DNA of 9,196 nt from Chloroflexota bacterium (GCA_030550075.1 JAUQQB010000084.1:1-9196), one strand, 5' to 3'. Shown: positions 1 through 4,326, counted from the first letter of the stretch. Translations and numbers: made by a program. Notes: generated from the sequence alone by a model not told the origin.

Positions 1-32
1 AGGGATCATCGCGGCGCTCGGTTTAGATATTT

Positions 33-163
33 CCGCAGGGCGGCGTCGGGAAAGGCCGCCGGAAGGCGGCCCGTCCGAGACGCCGCCCTGCGGGCAGGCG
101 GACGCCTGCCCCGATCGGGATCCCGGCGGACGCCGGCGATCCCGAACCCCGGCGGAGCCGGGG
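33..163. repeat. Array of four back-to-back GC hairpins after the DUF1874 gene
   Basis: This stretch is almost wholly self-complementary. Hairpin A has perfect 15-bp outer arms (33-47 with 79-93) and a nested inner stem GGCCGCC / GGCGGCC (54-60, 65-71) with a GGAA loop. Hairpin B is 92-99 with 104-111. Hairpin C is 116-128 with 131-144, with one bulged C at 137. Hairpin D is CCCCGGC / GCCGGGG (147-153, 157-163). On the minus strand they follow directly after the TAG stop of the last operon gene. None is followed by a T-run, so they are not classical intrinsic terminators. They could be a 3' mRNA stabiliser, a Rho-type end, a dispersed palindromic repeat or a structured RNA. Nothing is identified in 1-32. 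Confidence 0.7.
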
Positions 164-165
164 GG

Positions 166-522
166 CTATTCGGCCTCGATGACCACCACCCAGAACTCAA
201 TGGTGGCTCCTTCGGGCAGCCGCGTGGCCCCCGCGGGCAGTCGCGGGCCGCGATACTGGGCCACCAGGATGATGTCCCCGGGCCTGGCCGTGACGGTGGG
301 ACGGGCCTTTGCTCGCTCCGCCCAGGCGTCGGCGCGATCCGGCAGCCCCATCAGCAGGGCTGCCAGGCGCGCGATGTCCTCATGCCCGAAGGCGTCCATC
401 CCATCATGGCCTCCCGCCCGGACCATGGCGCCCGCCTCCTCCGGACCGATGGTCCGGGCGCGAATCCGGTAGCTGCCCGATTCGAGCATGTTCAGCGAAA
501 AGGCGTTGGTGACGATCAGCAT
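166..522 (-). CDS. DUF1874 / STIV-B116-like protein, candidate AcrIII-1 (Crn2-type) ring nuclease
   Basis: This 118-aa protein matches the DUF1874 family, which includes SIRV1 gp29, STIV B116 and Bacillus ICE protein YddF. Viral members are AcrIII-1, dimeric ring nucleases that cleave cyclic tetra-adenylate and silence type III CRISPR ancillary effectors; cellular relatives are called Crn2. Seen here are the N-terminal signature NAFSLNML (residues 6-13), AFGHED with His47 at the position reported as catalytic, a helix ARLAALLMGL (51-60), and a late strand ILVAQYRGPR followed by RLPEG (85-105). Length is normal for the family (about 110-120). The region between residues 61 and 82 is longer and more charged than I recall for viral members. 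The ATG at 522 follows a G-rich AAGGGGG site. It is the last gene of the four-gene operon, 10 bp after the zinc protein. Family assignment is strong; activity against cA4 is inferred. Confidence 0.8.
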   Translation of the reverse strand: MLIVTNAFSLNMLESGSYRIRARTIGPEEAGAMVRAGGHDGMDAFGHEDIARLAALLMGLPDRADAWAERAKARPTVTARPGDIILVAQYRGPRLPAGATRLPEGATIEFWVVVIEAE

Positions 523-532
523 CTCGCCCCCT

Positions 533-715
533 TCACAAATAAGCTCCGCACACGTCGCAAAACCACGCCTTTGCCTCCCGCACCCTCGGATCGGCGCGGG
601 GGATCTCGATCCATCCGCGCTCCCGCGCCGCCCGAGCCGTCTCCGGCTCGGCGGCGCAGTCGTCGCAGAGGGAGATCACGCGCTGCGACCTGGGATCAAC
701 CCAATAGCGACTCAT
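533..715 (-). CDS. Small zinc-ribbon-like protein with two CxxC knuckles
   Basis: A 60-aa protein with two CxxC motifs, C17-D-D-C20 and C53-D-V-C56, the second ending CGAYL at the C-terminus. Four cysteines in this spacing suggest one structural zinc (zinc ribbon or treble-clef type). I do not recognise a named family. I chose the ATG at 715 because it overlaps the stop of the upstream gene as ATGA and follows GGAGG by 6 nt. An in-frame upstream ATG (793) would add 26 residues lying inside the upstream gene. Its place between a winged-helix-like gene and the DUF1874 gene makes it a co-expressed companion, possibly a regulator or adaptor. It could equally be another small host-takeover protein of the element. 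Confidence 0.65.
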   Translation of the reverse strand: MSRYWVDPRSQRVISLCDDCAAEPETARAARERGWIEIPRADPRVREAKAWFCDVCGAYL

Positions 716-1194
716 GGCCTGCCTCCGGAATGCGATCTCAGGAGATCCACCCCGGACGCCGACGGCCAGACCGGAGTGGACCAGGCCTCCCACGGGAAAT
801 CCGGGGGCGTCTCAATCAGCCCCCGGTCCCGTAGCGCCTCCAGGGGACGGTTCCCGAACTCCTGCCTCAAAAAGCGAAGACAGGATTCCGGGAAGCGGGC
901 GATGTAGATCAGGAGCTTCGCCTCGATGCCCGCGAGCCCGCTCCGCCGCCACATCCCGGGGCGATATTCGACCTCCAGCGCCGGATCGGGCGGGATGAAG
1001 CGGAAGGCCATGATGGCCTGGCCCCGCCGAAGGGCGAATTCGCCCGCCGGGGACAGGCGCCCTTCCCCATCGATGAGCCCCCCATGCCGGAGGGCCCATC
1101 GCATGGTCGGATGGGCGCCCGGATCGCGAAGGGCCTCCAGATGCTGGGGCCGGAGGCCGGTGTATTGCCACAGGATATGGGCCTCCGCCCTCAT
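712..1194 (-). CDS. Uncharacterised 160-aa protein with winged-helix-like segments
   Basis: I do not recognise this family. Two segments look like winged-helix recognition regions. One is residues 17-56, where GGLIDGEGRLSPAGEFAL resembles the usual 'GLI..dGrLtpaGe.al' wing. The other is residues 89-128, with a helical stretch followed by LEALRDRGLIE. The echo of LEALRD at 19-24 and 118-123 hints at an internal duplication. The C-terminal 30 residues are Pro/Ser-rich and probably disordered. The start at 1194 is supported by AGGAGG 7 nt upstream and by a 4-nt ATGA overlap with the preceding gene; its own stop overlaps the next start the same way. Translational coupling on both sides argues for a shared function with the DUF1874 protein. 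It may be a DNA-binding protein of the operon or an unrelated passenger. Confidence 0.6.
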   Translation of the reverse strand: MRAEAHILWQYTGLRPQHLEALRDPGAHPTMRWALRHGGLIDGEGRLSPAGEFALRRGQAIMAFRFIPPDPALEVEYRPGMWRRSGLAGIEAKLLIYIARFPESCLRFLRQEFGNRPLEALRDRGLIETPPDFPWEAWSTPVWPSASGVDLLRSHSGGRP

Positions 1195-1631
1195 GCCGGG
1201 ACCTCCTGGGGGATTTCGGGGACCAGACGTGCCTTGTCGCCGTCCCGCTCCCAGCGCCAGAGGCCTTCCGGGCTGGTGCGGATCCGGATGCGATCCGTCC
1301 CCGCGAATACGCCCGGGCGAGCCTCCACCCCATAGGGGGCCAGAGCCTGGCGAAGAATTTGCCCCGCTGTCTCCATTAAGGCGTGGAAGTGCCTGGCGCG
1401 ATCCGGGTTGTTTCGGAGCTCAAAATCGAATTCCGAACCGAGGAGAAAGCGGGCGATGTGGATTTCGTCCCTTGAGAGGAAGGCTACGTCCGCCCAGAAG
1501 CGGACGAGAGGGGGGTTGCTCCTGGGGACCTCCAGGTGGTACGTCTGCACGCGCACCGTTCTCGGGCGCGCGGCTTCGAGTTCCTTAAGGAAATCTTCCC
1601 AGGTCAGGTAGCCGATGATGTGCTTGCCCAT
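1191..1631 (-). CDS. Uncharacterised 146-aa protein, first gene of the DUF1874 operon
   Basis: This protein shows no family signature I recognise. The N-terminus (MGKHIIGYLTWEDFLKEL) reads as a short strand followed by an amphipathic helix. The middle (about 25-75) alternates strand-like and charged segments, and residues 76-102 look helical. The C-terminal third is Arg/Trp-rich (RIRIRTSPEGLWRWERDG) and looks like a beta hairpin. The ATG at 1631 is chosen because AGGGGG lies 6 nt upstream. An in-frame ATG at 1697 inside the leader hairpin would add 22 residues but has a poor site. An ATG at 1790 is excluded because it lies upstream of the predicted transcript start, within the operator. Being promoter-proximal, it should be the most expressed gene of the operon. 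Function unknown. Confidence 0.62.
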   Translation of the reverse strand: MGKHIIGYLTWEDFLKELEAARPRTVRVQTYHLEVPRSNPPLVRFWADVAFLSRDEIHIARFLLGSEFDFELRNNPDRARHFHALMETAGQILRQALAPYGVEARPGVFAGTDRIRIRTSPEGLWRWERDGDKARLVPEIPQEVPA

Positions 1632-1655
1632 GTCCATCCCCCTGGTAGAATGTTC

Positions 1656-1697
1656 ATGGATCGCCGTGGGGGTGTCCCCCTGGCCTCGGCGATCCAT
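1656..1697 (-). promoter_or_regulatory. Compound leader hairpin with a second copy of the Shine-Dalgarno region
   Basis: In the minus-strand leader, perfect 11-bp arms (1687-1697 with 1656-1666) enclose a nested GGGGG-ACA-CCCCC stem (1676-1680, 1668-1672). The nine bases CCAGGGGGA in this hairpin recur exactly at the Shine-Dalgarno region of the first gene (1637-1645). The CCCCC strand could therefore pair locally or with the Shine-Dalgarno, an arrangement that would allow translational control. No T-run follows, so it is not an obvious terminator. No known riboswitch class is recognised. Confidence 0.55.
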
Positions 1698-1698
1698 C

Positions 1699-1725
1699 GG
1701 CCCCGGCGATGGAGCCGCCGGGGCC
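1699..1725. repeat. 10-bp perfect hairpin in the operon leader
   Basis: Perfect arms 1699-1708 (GGCCCCGGCG) and 1716-1725 enclose a 7-nt loop. It abuts the compound hairpin at 1656-1697, so about 70 nt of the roughly 110-nt leader is double-stranded. On the plus strand it is followed by a weak TTTGTGTTT stretch; on the minus strand there is no T-run. It may be an RNA stabiliser or part of an attenuation structure. Confidence 0.55.
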
Positions 1726-1749
1726 TTTGTGTTTGCGGGATCTGACCGA

Positions 1750-1778
1750 ATTATAAGGGATTGATTCACGATTGTCAA
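1750..1778 (-). promoter_or_regulatory. Consensus sigma-70 promoter of the DUF1874 operon
   Basis: On the minus strand, -35 TTGACA (1773-1778) and -10 TATAAT (1750-1755) are both perfect consensus and separated by exactly 17 bp. The predicted start is near 1743, giving a structured leader of about 110 nt before the ATG at 1631. A perfect promoter on a mobile operon normally needs a repressor; the overlapping operator fits that. Confidence 0.88.
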
Positions 1779-1792
1779 GTGGTGAATCAATC
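1759..1792. promoter_or_regulatory. 34-bp inverted-repeat operator straddling the -35 box
   Basis: Two perfect 11-bp arms, GATTGATTCAC (1759-1769) and GTGAATCAATC (1782-1792), flank a 12-bp centre that contains the -35 hexamer. A dimeric or tetrameric repressor bound here would block RNA polymerase. The nearest candidate repressor is the tandem helix-turn-helix protein at 1847-2272. The binding protein is not shown by the sequence. Confidence 0.75.
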
Positions 1793-1802
1793 ATAGCAAA
1801 AG

Positions 1803-1833
1803 AAAAAGCCCCGCCGCTTGGCGGGGCTTTTTT
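1803..1833. terminator. Bidirectional Rho-independent terminator
   Basis: Stem GCCCCGCC / GGCGGGGC with a GCTT loop, flanked by AAAAA on one side and TTTTTT on the other. The pairing extends into the A/T flanks to a 13-bp stem. On the minus strand it ends the tandem helix-turn-helix gene (stop at 1847) and insulates the operon promoter at 1750-1778. Confidence 0.92.
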
Positions 1834-1846
1834 GTGATCCGTGGGA

Positions 1847-2272
1847 TCAGCCCAGAAGCCCGCGCATCTTCAGAATCCTCCGCATGCTCCTTCCCTTAAA
1901 GCGCCCGTGTTGCTCTCGAATTTCGTGGTAAATCTCCGCAAGCTCCTGCACGGCCCGAGCGCTCACCCGATATTCCTTCCCCACTCGCCCTCGGAGCTCA
2001 AGAATTCCGATTCGAATCCAGCGCGACAACAATGGCTGAGGGATCCCATAACGCCTGGATGCTTCTCGAAGCGATATCTCCTCATCGGGCTCCGCGCCGC
2101 TCATGCGCCGGATCGTTTTCATCTCTTCAAGATCCACCAGCATTTCTCCTCTCGCTGTGAAGAGCTTTGCCTTGATTTTACCCGATTTGGCATATCGGAT
2201 CAACGTCCGGGGCTTGATGCCCAGACGCTTGGTGGCTTCCTCCAGGGTGAGGAGAGGGGTAACCACAGACAT
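1847..2272 (-). CDS. Tandem helix-turn-helix (MerR/excisionase-like) DNA-binding protein
   Basis: A 141-aa protein with two helix-turn-helix modules of the MerR/excisionase (HTH_17-like) type. The first is residues 6-55 (LLTLEEATKRLGIKPRTLIR, then a KSGKI turn and a basic wing). The second is residues 65-118 (EISLREASRRYGIPQPLLSR, then WIRIGILE and a wing GKEYRVS). The C-terminus (120-141) is very basic. The ATG at 2272 has AAGGAG 7 nt upstream; a longer in-frame reading to 2482 would run through the tRNA fragment and terminator hairpin and is rejected. Two fused domains could read two half-sites. It may act as repressor of the 34-bp operator just downstream, or as the recombination directionality factor for the integrase on its other side. 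The fold is well supported; the role is inferred. Confidence 0.78.
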   Translation of the reverse strand: MSVVTPLLTLEEATKRLGIKPRTLIRYAKSGKIKAKLFTARGEMLVDLEEMKTIRRMSGAEPDEEISLREASRRYGIPQPLLSRWIRIGILELRGRVGKEYRVSARAVQELAEIYHEIREQHGRFKGRSMRRILKMRGLLG

Positions 2273-2290
2273 CGGTTCGCTCCTTTTGTC

Positions 2291-2339
2291 AAAACGCCCC
2301 GGGCCTTTTGAACCCACAACCCACAACCCGGGGCGTTTT
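2291..2339. terminator. 13-bp perfect hairpin between the tRNA fragment and the helix-turn-helix gene
   Basis: Arms AAAACGCCCCGGG (2291-2303) and CCCGGGGCGTTTT (2327-2339) are exact complements around a 23-nt loop. With A/T-rich outer ends it can act as a terminator in both directions, though the T-run is only four. It insulates the tRNA/integrase side from the regulator gene. The loop carries a copy of the tRNA T-arm sequence GGGTTGTGGGTTC (minus strand). Confidence 0.65.
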
Positions 2340-2347
2340 CGTGTCGA

Positions 2348-2389
2348 TGGCGAGGGTGGGACTCGAACCCACAACCCGCCGATTATGAG
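2348..2389 (-). other. 3' half of a CAT-anticodon tRNA (probable tRNA-Met), attachment site of the integrase
   Basis: The minus strand reads as the exact 3' 42 nt of a tRNA. In order these are anticodon loop CTCATAA (2383-2389, anticodon CAT), 3' anticodon strand TCGGC, 5-nt variable loop GGGTT, T-arm GTGGG-TTCGAGT-CCCAC, acceptor strand CCTCGCC and discriminator A. No CCA is encoded. The five bases before the loop (CTTGG) cannot pair with TCGGC, and no D-arm or 5' acceptor strand exists, so this is a fragment and not a gene. TCGGC instead of CCC argues against initiator tRNA; elongator Met or Ile(CAU) remain. The integrase stop codon TAA lies in the anticodon loop. The structure matches an att site created by integration into a tRNA anticodon loop. 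Confidence 0.85.
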
Positions 2390-3210
2390 CCAAGAGGGGA
2401 GCGATACAGCCCCACCATCGCCTCCGTCTCCACATACCGGATGTAGACCTCCAGGATCCGGTAGTCGCTCCACCCGCCCCATTCCTTAACGGCCTTCAGC
2501 GGCACCCCCATCTCCACCAGTCGCGTGGCCCACCCTCTCCGGAAGGCATGCGGGCTGAGGGTTTCCATCCCTGCCGCCGCGCACAGCCGCCGCAACATGG
2601 TCTTGAGCCCGTGGCGGTTGAGGCCGAACAGGGTCCGCAGATGACCCGGGCGGACTTCCAGCCACGCCCGCAGCCGCCGCGCCGTCTCCTCCCCGAAGGG
2701 CGCGGTCCGCTCCCGGTTCCCCTTCCCCACCACCCGCGCGATCCGCCGCCGCAGATCCACGTCCTCCGGCCGCAGGGCGCACAGCTCGGAGGCCCGCAGG
2801 CCCGACTCGAACAGCATCGCCACCACCGCCGCGTTACGGCGCCCGCGAGGCGAGTCCTCGCAGGCGGCCAGCAGGCGGCGGACGTCCTCCGCCCGGGCCA
2901 CCGCCTGACGGCGCCACGGACGGGCGGGGAGCCGCAGCCGCCGGGCGGGGTTGTCCTCGCGCCAGCCCATCCGGACGCAGAACGCGAAGAAGCTGCGCAG
3001 GGCGATGACATAGAGGCGGCGGGTGGCCGGGGCGATCTTCATCCCCGCCAGGAACCGGCGCAGATCGCGCTCGCTCACCTCCCGGAGCTCCACGTCCCCA
3101 ACGGCCCGGATCAGGCGGCGGACGGCATAGGCGTAGATCTCCGCCGTGCGCGGGGATCCCGCAAGGCGCACATCGGCCTCGAACTCGATGAGCGCTTCCG
3201 ACAGCCGCAT
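2383..3210 (-). CDS. Tyrosine recombinase / site-specific integrase (Cre-like R-K-H-R-W-Y set)
   Basis: A 275-aa integrase with an N-terminal SAM-like core-binding domain (about 1-95; SPRTAEIYAYAVRRL, then LYVIALRSFFAFCV) and a C-terminal catalytic domain. The putative catalytic set is R139 (GLRASEL), K163 (KGNRER), H221 and R224 (SPHAFRRGWAT), W247 (WGGWSD, where most relatives have LGH) and nucleophile Y256 (ILEVYIRY). Trp at the second His position is known from Cre. The ATG at 3210 is preferred because GGAGG lies 8 nt upstream; longer in-frame starts would read through an inverted repeat. The gene ends PLGS-stop, with TCA-TAA supplied by the tRNA anticodon loop. It presumably acts at that site. 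It is clearly diverged from the other recombinase in the window. Confidence 0.92.
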   Translation of the reverse strand: MRLSEALIEFEADVRLAGSPRTAEIYAYAVRRLIRAVGDVELREVSERDLRRFLAGMKIAPATRRLYVIALRSFFAFCVRMGWREDNPARRLRLPARPWRRQAVARAEDVRRLLAACEDSPRGRRNAAVVAMLFESGLRASELCALRPEDVDLRRRIARVVGKGNRERTAPFGEETARRLRAWLEVRPGHLRTLFGLNRHGLKTMLRRLCAAAGMETLSPHAFRRGWATRLVEMGVPLKAVKEWGGWSDYRILEVYIRYVETEAMVGLYRSPLGS

Positions 3211-3221
3211 GAGGAAAGCCT

Positions 3222-3249
3222 CCATGGGCGTGATGACACACGCCCATGG
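3222..3249. promoter_or_regulatory. 11-bp perfect inverted repeat overlapping the integrase ribosome binding site
   Basis: Arms CCATGGGCGTG (3222-3232) and CACGCCCATGG (3239-3249) are perfect, with a 6-bp centre. The inner edge includes two bases of the integrase GGAGG (3219-3223). It could be a repressor operator or an mRNA hairpin that lowers integrase translation. No convincing -35/-10 pair was found close by. Confidence 0.6.
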
Positions 3250-3265
3250 GATAGCGGACATCCAT

Positions 3266-3314
3266 CCCCATGCTCTCACGGCATGGGGAGAAATCGGAGA
3301 GGAAAAGCCGATTT
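3266..3314. repeat. Two further inverted repeats upstream of the integrase
   Basis: CCCCATGC / GCATGGGG (3266-3273, 3281-3288; 7-nt loop) is followed by AAATCGG / CCGATTT (3291-3297, 3308-3314). The second lies just beyond the stop of the 69-aa gene and may be a weak terminator for it. With 3222-3249 there are three palindromes in 93 bp, suggesting a regulatory cluster or integrase accessory-site region. Confidence 0.5.
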
Positions 3315-3318
3315 GCGC

Positions 3319-3528
3319 TCAGAGGACTTCGGCTTCGCGATGGCGGAAGTCCAGGCGCAGGGCCAGGAGCTTTCCGTCATCGGCCCGCGCCAGGGCGAGG
3401 ACAAAGGGGCCATCGGGGAGCAGAAGGAGGAGCTCCCCGATGAGGGGAGGCAGAGGAGGACGGAGGGCGAAGCGGAGCTCGCGGTCCTCCAGGATCAGGG
3501 CCAGGCCGTCCAGGAAGGCGAAGAGCAT
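3319..3528 (-). CDS. Leucine-rich 69-aa protein, possibly the displaced 3' part of the upstream gene
   Basis: Codon use is strongly coding-like, with G or C in most third positions, so the frame is probably real or recently real. The 69-aa product is rich in Leu and Pro (PPLPPLIGELLLLLPDGPFVLALARA) with a basic C-terminus. It looks like beta strands with a Pro turn and not a membrane helix. I do not recognise a family. The ATG at 3528 has no good ribosome binding site. Eight codons upstream in the same frame is a TGA (3550-3552), and beyond that the frame stays open under the CoiA-like gene. It may be a separate coupled protein, or the C-terminal half of a frameshifted CoiA-like gene. Evidence does not decide. 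Confidence 0.45.
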   Translation of the reverse strand: MLFAFLDGLALILEDRELRFALRPPLPPLIGELLLLLPDGPFVLALARADDGKLLALRLDFRHREAEVL

Positions 3529-3778
3529 TGGGGGATCCCGAAAAGGACGGGTTCATGAAGATGATAGCCATTCCGGCCCCTGAAGCCTCAGGTCTTCTCC
3601 AGCCACCGCGGACCGGATGATGGCCCTGATGAGCGAAGTGAGGGCGCCGGACCGCCCCGGCCCGAAGGACCATGGGGGCGCCGCACCCGAGACAGGTGTA
3701 GCGCTCGCCTTTATCCCGTTCCTCGGCCCATCGCAACCGGCCCCGGGAATCCAGGGCCACCGGATACTGAATCTCCAT
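3377..3778 (-). pseudogene. CoiA-type N-terminal zinc-motif protein, probably frameshifted
   Basis: The N-terminal 50 residues match the start of CoiA-like competence/nuclease proteins. A strand MEIQYPVALDS is followed by YTCLGCGAPMVLRAG (C29, C32) and RRPHFAH (H47, H50), the usual C-x2-C then HFAH arrangement. In full-length relatives a restriction-endonuclease-like domain follows. Here, after residue 52, the frame shows no recognisable domain. From 3528 down to 3377 it runs out of frame through the better-coding 69-aa frame (tail rich in Pro, Ser and Gly), which is typical of a shadow frame. I infer a frame change between about 3540 and 3620, a truncated short protein, or less likely a programmed +1 shift near the CCCCCA run at 3530. 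The start at 3778 follows GGGGA about 8 nt upstream. Confidence 0.5.
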
Positions 3779-4035
3779 GCGGAAATCCCCGGGTTGATCG
3801 GATGGCTATGCAAACATCTTTTTCCTCATGCCCCCCTCTTCACTCCTCGCATCCGATCCCATCCCGGCCTCCATCGGTTCGATGAGGACCCGCCGGGAAG
3901 TTCCGGCAGGGGATCTCTCCACCATCCGGATCCGGCAGGGGCGGGAGATACGGACGGAGGTTATATACAGTATATAATTTTGCGCAATGTAGAAAATTAT
4001 ATACTGTATATAACCCAACGATCGAAGGAGGCCTT
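3779..4035. promoter_or_regulatory. Intergenic control region between the CoiA-like and ribbon-helix-helix-like genes
   Basis: No gene is supported in these 257 bases. The left part is GC-rich. An 11-bp direct repeat TCCGGCAGGGG occurs at 3902-3912 and 3931-3941. Next come the AT-rich palindromes at 3959-4015 and then AAGGAGG before the ATG at 4036. Direct repeats beside an AT-rich palindrome could mark an operator cluster, a partition site or a small replication origin. Weak bidirectional promoter elements are present: minus-strand TTGCGC, 16 bp, TATAAC, and a TATAAT at 3973-3978 on the plus strand. Confidence 0.45.
3959..4015. promoter_or_regulatory. 57-bp perfect inverted repeat carrying two 17-bp palindromic sites
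   Basis: Outer arms of 23 bp (3959-3981 and 3993-4015) are exact complements around an 11-bp centre, GCGCAATGTAG. Each arm contains its own palindrome: TTATATACAGTATATAA at 3961-3977 and TTATATACTGTATATAA at 3997-4013, with centres 36 bp apart. The composition is nearly all A/T in GC-rich surroundings. This is the pattern of paired binding sites for a dimeric DNA-binding protein, here probably the downstream ribbon-helix-helix-like protein acting on its own promoter. Alternatively it is a centromere-like site for the ParB-type protein or an origin unwinding element. Confidence 0.75.
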
Positions 4036-4326
4036 ATGCCCCGGAATTCGGAGAAGCCCCGAAGGATCCATACGGTATATCTTCCGCTCCGACTCACAGA
4101 GGCCGAAGCGGAGCAGATCCGCGTTGTTCGCATCTATGGGGCCCAGTGGCGCCATATTGTCCTGGCTGGCGCATGGCTGTTGCGCGGCATCGTGGAGGGA
4201 CGACTGGATCGTTTTCTGCAGGACCCGGCTGTTCGGGAAGAACTGTCCGCGCTGGCCCCGCCGCTCATCGCTCTGGCCTGGGCGGCTCGCCAGAGCCTTT
4301 CGAAGCAGGATAAATCAGGCCGATGA
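4036..4326 (+). CDS. Small ribbon-helix-helix-like putative DNA-binding protein
   Basis: The only plus-strand gene supported. The 96-aa product begins with a basic tail (1-11), then a strand-like segment IHTVYLPLRL (11-20). Two helices follow: TEAEAEQIRVVRIYG (21-35) and AQWRHIVLAGAWLLRGIVEG (36-55). That order fits a ribbon-helix-helix fold, although the classic sequence signature is weak. The C-terminal 40 residues look helical and may oligomerise. AAGGAGG lies about 5 nt before the ATG. The paired palindromes at 3961-4013, just upstream, are its probable operator, implying autoregulation. Its last 62 bp overlap the end of the opposing gene 4265-5098. It could instead be a ParG/omega-like partition adaptor; no ParA gene is in view. 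Confidence 0.6.
   Translation: MPRNSEKPRRIHTVYLPLRLTEAEAEQIRVVRIYGAQWRHIVLAGAWLLRGIVEGRLDRFLQDPAVREELSALAPPLIALAWAARQSLSKQDKSGR

Noticed and set aside
926..1588. Plus-strand open frame of 220 codons opposite the left operon
   Set aside because: Low-complexity Arg/Pro/Gly translation antisense to two coupled genes with good start sites.
1632..1790. N-terminal extension of the 146-aa protein to an ATG at 1790
   Set aside because: The extension would be encoded in the operator and upstream of the predicted transcription start; the ATG at 1631 has a good ribosome binding site.
2285..2290. TTGACA just upstream of the helix-turn-helix gene as a -35 box
   Set aside because: It is only about a dozen bases before the start codon, leaving no room for a -10 box and transcription start.
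2348..2420. Complete tRNA-Met gene
   Set aside because: The 5' acceptor strand, D-arm and 5' anticodon strand are missing; upstream bases encode the integrase C-terminus.
2273..2482. N-terminal extension of the tandem helix-turn-helix protein
   Set aside because: It would translate the tRNA fragment and the terminator hairpin; the ATG at 2272 has AAGGAG at the right distance.
2548..3558. Long plus-strand open frame of 336 codons opposite the integrase
   Set aside because: It is antisense to a well-supported tyrosine recombinase and gives a Gln/Arg/Pro-rich sequence without any domain; it is a GC-rich shadow frame.
3806..4133. Minus-strand frames reading YIQYII/ILYIT through the palindromes
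   Set aside because: Their sequence is only the translated AT-rich inverted repeat; no ribosome binding site and no family.
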